Of a DNA stretch of 64,000 nucleotides, positions 60,398-64,000 are shown piece by piece. The notes under the pieces were generated by a model that saw only the letters and a program-made list of their open reading frames with translations, had not been told where the DNA came from and made no database searches. The DNA comes from Ramlibacter tataouinensis (GTDB taxonomy: Bacteria > Pseudomonadota > Gammaproteobacteria > Burkholderiales > Burkholderiaceae_C): contig DIZF01000016.1 of the NCBI GenBank assembly GCA_002427815.1, positions 283,220-347,219 on the forward strand, read 5' to 3'. The first letter of the stretch is position 1. Each line of letters starts with the position of its first letter. A program made the translations under genes and the position numbers.

Positions 60398-62086
60398 ATG
60401 GAAAAGTATTGGCTCAAGAGCTATCCCGACGGGGTGCCCCACGATGTCGACCCCGGGCAATACCGCTCGCTGGCGCAACTGCTGGAAGAGTCATTCAAGA
60501 AGAATGCCGCCCGTCCTTTTTCAGTGTGCATGGAGCGCTGGATGACGTACGGGCAACTCGACGAGTTCTCCGCCGCGCTGGGTGCATGGTTGCAGGCGCA
60601 GGGCCTCGAGCCTGGGGCGCGGGTCGCCATCATGTTGCCGAACATTCCGCAGTTCCCCGTCACCATGGCGGCCGTGCTGCGCGCTGGCTACACCTGTGTG
60701 AATGTCAATCCGCTGTACACGGCCCGCGAACTTGAACACCAGCTCACCGACTCGGGCGCGGTGGTGATCGTCATCCTGGAGAACTTCGCGAAGACGCTGG
60801 AAGAAGTGATATCCAGGACGGCGGTCAAGCGCGTCGTGGTGGCATCGATGGGGGACCTGCTGGGGTTCTGGTTCGGCCGGTGGATCACGTTCGCGGTCCG
60901 GCATCTGGCCAAGATGGTGCCGGCGTACCGGCTGCCTTTGTCCGCGGACCGCCAGGTCACGACATTCAGGAAAGCCATCGCGGACGGCGCTTCGATGGTG
61001 CTCAAACCGAGTCCTCAAACGCTGGACTCGCTGGCATTCCTGCAGTACACGGGCGGGACGACCGGGCTTTCCAAGGGCGCCGAGCTGACCCACAGGAACA
61101 TCGTCGCCGCCATTCTGCAGGCGGAAGCCTGGTTCACACCGGCACTCAAGCGCATCGGCGACCCCGGCAAGACCAACAGCATCGCCGCGCTGCCGCTGTA
61201 CCACATCTTCGCTCTGACCTTGTGCTTGCTGGCGATCCGCTGGGGATCGCACCTGACCCTGATTCCCAACCCGCGTGATTTCGGCAAGTTCATCGAGGTG
61301 CTCAAGAAGCGGCCTTTCCACCTGTTTCCCGCCGTGAACACCTTGTTCAACGCGCTGCTGCAGCACCCGCAATTCAAATCCGTGGACTTTTCCCAGCTGT
61401 GCCTGTCGCAGGCCGGCGGAATGGCGGCTTCCGAAGGCACCGCCCGGCAGTGGCAGCAGGTCACCGGTTGTGCGATGGTCGAGGGCTGGGGCATGAGCGA
61501 GACCTGTGCCATCGGCACCAACAATATCGTGACCAGCAAGGAGTTCACCGGAACCATCGGCCTGCCCTTGCCGGGCATCGAGATCGCCATCAAGGACGAC
61601 CAGGGCGTTTCCCTGCCGCTGGGCGAGCACGGTGAAATCTGCATCAAGGGGCCCAATGTGATGCGCGGCTACTACAAGCAGCCGGCAGAGACCCAGCAGG
61701 CGTTCACGGCAGATGGTTTCGTGCGCACGGGCGACATCGGCATCATGGACCCTCGCGGCTACATCAAGATCGTCGATCGCAAGAAAGACATGATCAATGT
61801 CAGCGGATTCAATGTCTTTCCGAACGAGCTGGAAAACGTGATTTCGCTTTGCCCGGGGGTGGTGGAATGTGCCGCCATCGGCGTTGCTGACGAAAAACAG
61901 GGGGAAACCATCAAGATCTACATCGTCAAGAACGACCCGACGCTCTCCGAAGAGGACGTGGCCAAGTTCTGCCGGCAGAACCTGACAGGCTACAAGGTTC
62001 CGAAATACATCGAATTTCGCGACGAACTTCCCAAGACCAACGTGGGCAAAATTCTGCGGCGCGAACTTCGCACGGCCAAAGTCTGA
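60398..62086 (+). CDS. Long-chain fatty-acid--CoA ligase (FadD-like)
   Basis: A 562-residue AMP-forming ligase. LQYTGGTTGLSKGAELTHRN is the P-loop, GWGMSETCAIGTNN the adenylate-binding motif, FVRTGDIGIMDPRGYIKIVDRKKDMINVSGFNV the hinge region, and KTNVGKILRRELR holds the catalytic lysine. It is close to E. coli FadD in length and pattern. The ATG at 60398 has GAAGGAGA upstream and gives MEKYWLKSYPDGVPHDV, typical of the FadD group. Confidence 0.92.
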   Translation: MEKYWLKSYPDGVPHDVDPGQYRSLAQLLEESFKKNAARPFSVCMERWMTYGQLDEFSAALGAWLQAQGLEPGARVAIMLPNIPQFPVTMAAVLRAGYTCVNVNPLYTARELEHQLTDSGAVVIVILENFAKTLEEVISRTAVKRVVVASMGDLLGFWFGRWITFAVRHLAKMVPAYRLPLSADRQVTTFRKAIADGASMVLKPSPQTLDSLAFLQYTGGTTGLSKGAELTHRNIVAAILQAEAWFTPALKRIGDPGKTNSIAALPLYHIFALTLCLLAIRWGSHLTLIPNPRDFGKFIEVLKKRPFHLFPAVNTLFNALLQHPQFKSVDFSQLCLSQAGGMAASEGTARQWQQVTGCAMVEGWGMSETCAIGTNNIVTSKEFTGTIGLPLPGIEIAIKDDQGVSLPLGEHGEICIKGPNVMRGYYKQPAETQQAFTADGFVRTGDIGIMDPRGYIKIVDRKKDMINVSGFNVFPNELENVISLCPGVVECAAIGVADEKQGETIKIYIVKNDPTLSEEDVAKFCRQNLTGYKVPKYIEFRDELPKTNVGKILRRELRTAKV

Positions 62087-62092
62087 CGTTGC

Positions 62093-63016
62093 ATGGCCCA
62101 AACTCAGGGACTTCCTGGTGGCATCACGGTTCTCGAGCGCGGCTGGTTGTCGGCCAACAATATCCTGTTCCACGGCTCCGGTCGCACGGCCCTCGTCGAC
62201 AGCGGGTATGTCACTCATGCCCAGCAAACCGTGGCGCTGGTGCGCCAGGCTCTGAAGGGACGGCCGCTTGAGCTGCTGGCGAACACGCACTTGCACAGCG
62301 ACCACTGCGGTGGCAACGCAGTGCTGCAGTCTGAATATCCGGCGGTCGAAACACTGATCCCGCCGGGTCTGGCCGAGCATGTCCGCAACTGGGACCCGGT
62401 GGCGCTCACATACGTGCCCACCGGACAACAATGCCCACGCTTCAGGATGGAAGGATTACTCAATCCGAACACCGAAGTTCTTCTGGGTGAGCGTATGTGG
62501 CAGGTGCATGGTGCACCGGGGCACGATCCGCATTCGGTAGTTCTGTTCGAGCCGCTGTCGAGCGTGCTGATCTCCGCGGACTCGCTGTGGTCGAACGGCT
62601 TCGGCATTGTCTTTCAGGAGCTTGAAGGCGAGGAGGCCTTCGATGAAGTGGGCGCGACATTGGATTTGATAGCCTCGCTCCAGCCTCGGGTTGTCATTCC
62701 CGGCCACGGGCCGGTCTTCACCGACCTTGATTCCGCCCTTGCTGCTGCGCGCCGGCGGCTCGACGGCTTCACGCGGGATCCGACGAAGCACGCGGCGCAT
62801 GCGGCCAAGGTGCTGCTCAAGTTCAAGCTGCTCGAATTGCAGCGCCAGCGCCTGGCCGATCTGAAGCGCTGGGCTGCCGTCACTCCCTATGTCGAAATGG
62901 TCCATCGCCTCTGGTTTTCGGATATCGACCTCGAAGCCTGGATCGACCGGCTGGCCGACGACCTGGTGCGCTCAGGTGCCGCGCGGCGCGAGCGCGAATG
63001 GCTTCTCAACGCCTGA
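62093..63016 (+). CDS. Metallo-beta-lactamase-fold hydrolase
   Basis: A 307-residue metal-dependent hydrolase. LLANTHLHSDHCGGNA supplies His66, His68, Asp70 and His71; HGAPGHDPHSVVLF and LISADSLWSNG give further ligands, and VVIPGHGPVFTD the last histidine. It begins 6 bp after the FadD stop, so the two are likely cotranscribed. The substrate is not known. The C-terminus is helical and family-specific. Confidence 0.87.
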   Translation: MAQTQGLPGGITVLERGWLSANNILFHGSGRTALVDSGYVTHAQQTVALVRQALKGRPLELLANTHLHSDHCGGNAVLQSEYPAVETLIPPGLAEHVRNWDPVALTYVPTGQQCPRFRMEGLLNPNTEVLLGERMWQVHGAPGHDPHSVVLFEPLSSVLISADSLWSNGFGIVFQELEGEEAFDEVGATLDLIASLQPRVVIPGHGPVFTDLDSALAAARRRLDGFTRDPTKHAAHAAKVLLKFKLLELQRQRLADLKRWAAVTPYVEMVHRLWFSDIDLEAWIDRLADDLVRSGAARREREWLLNA

Positions 63017-63072
63017 GAGCGACGCGGTAGAAAAACAAAGAGGACCTGCATTTCTGCCCGGCCCAAAAAACA

Positions 63073-63100
63073 AAAGGCCCAGCATTTCTGCTGGGCCTTT
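63073..63100 (-). terminator. Rho-independent terminator of the rRNA operon
   Basis: Reading leftwards, a 12-bp perfect stem AAAGGCCCAGCA/TGCTGGGCCTTT with a GAAA loop is followed by TGTTTTTT. It lies just beyond the 3' end of 5S rRNA. On the plus strand the stem is followed by CGGGC, so it should end only the minus-strand transcript. Confidence 0.85.
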
Positions 63101-63112
63101 CGGGCTGTAAGA

Positions 63113-63227
63113 GCCTGACGATGTCCTACTTTCACACGGGAATCCGCACTATCATCGGCGCAGAGGCGTTTCACTGTCCTGTTCGGGATGGGAAGGAGTG
63201 GTACCACCTCGCTATGGTCATCAGGCA
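63113..63227 (-). rRNA. rrf: 5S ribosomal RNA
   Basis: About 115 bases reading leftwards from TGCCTGATGACCATAGCGAG to the complementary AGGC end. It contains the conserved GGTACCACTCC, CCGAACAGG and CACGGG-type helices of betaproteobacterial 5S. It lies 115 bp downstream of 23S without a tRNA between. Exact ends are judged by eye. Confidence 0.93.
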
Positions 63228-63342
63228 TAACTTGTCGTCGTCCAGACACAGGGTCTGAACAACCAATTCATAGAGCAAATCAGCTTCACTATTCTTGAAT
63301 GCGTCACTTGGCATAACACCTTGATCAGACTGATCAAAGTTA

Positions 63343-64000
<658 letters not shown>

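Noticed and set aside
63228..63342. tRNA gene between 23S and 5S
   Set aside because: No cloverleaf or GGTTCGA-like arm is visible; the spacer is too irregular.

Overview
The window is a stretch of ordinary-looking chromosome from a high-GC betaproteobacterium, most likely family Comamonadaceae (Burkholderiales). Grounds: two solitary Bug/TctC-type solute-binding proteins; the gene order corC/ybeX-lnt-glyQ-glyS-gmhB-plsC-metallopeptidase; an AceK; a MerR regulator with TTGACGT/ACGTCAA operators beside isovaleryl-CoA dehydrogenase; phhA-hppD with a divergent Lrp-type regulator; and a betaproteobacterial 5S/23S end. Genus cannot be fixed from the sequence. There is no prophage, insertion sequence, CRISPR array or tRNA gene, and no stretch over about 300 bp lacks a gene.

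Layout. 1-3119: 3' part of galactarate dehydratase, then an LctP-type permease. 3152-6214: a periplasmic thioredoxin-fold protein, then a translationally coupled acyl-CoA ligase and enoyl-CoA hydratase. 6391-10004: two divergent 14-helix (DHA2) drug exporters around a MarR regulator. 10018-16033: a catabolic cluster (two-subunit TPP-dependent 2-oxoacid decarboxylase, aldehyde dehydrogenase, MmgE/PrpD gene with an in-frame amber codon) divergent from a Bug protein and an alpha/beta hydrolase. 16045-22858: DUF5666 and DUF6502 proteins, a c-type-haem lipoprotein, and a giant AsmA-like DUF748 protein. 23140-25830: a periplasmic thiol-redox group (stand-alone DsbD alpha domain, membrane-anchored TlpA protein broken by a 7-bp tandem duplication, DsbG, and a convergent TlpA-like protein). 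25913-32081: ClcB-type chloride channel, second Bug protein, GMC oxidoreductase and acyl-CoA synthetase. 32295-43004: small proteins, HAD phosphatase, YchJ, rhodanese, acyl-CoA dehydrogenase, thiolase, AceK, carbonic anhydrase, isovaleryl-CoA dehydrogenase, thioesterase, MerR regulator and a metallo-beta-lactamase-fold hydrolase. 43023-54941: a run of leftward genes from CorC-like protein to a 1358-residue multi-PAS histidine kinase, several with overlapping stop and start codons. 55089-63016: acetyltransferase, Lrp regulator, tyrosine/phenylalanine catabolism (hppD, phhA), lipase-like protein, conserved unknown, FadD-type ligase and a second metallo-hydrolase. 63073-64000: the 3' end of an rRNA operon on the minus strand (23S partial, 5S, terminator).

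The metabolism implied is that of a soil or water heterotroph using sugar acids, organic acids, branched-chain and aromatic amino acids and acyl-CoA substrates. I found no clear undescribed defence or mobile system. The best leads are two apparent gene-inactivating lesions (a slippage-type heptamer duplication and a nonsense codon), a pair of matching operators in opposite orientation around a MerR regulator, an unusual thiol-redox gene set lacking a full-length DsbD, and the unassigned TPP decarboxylase/aldehyde dehydrogenase pathway.
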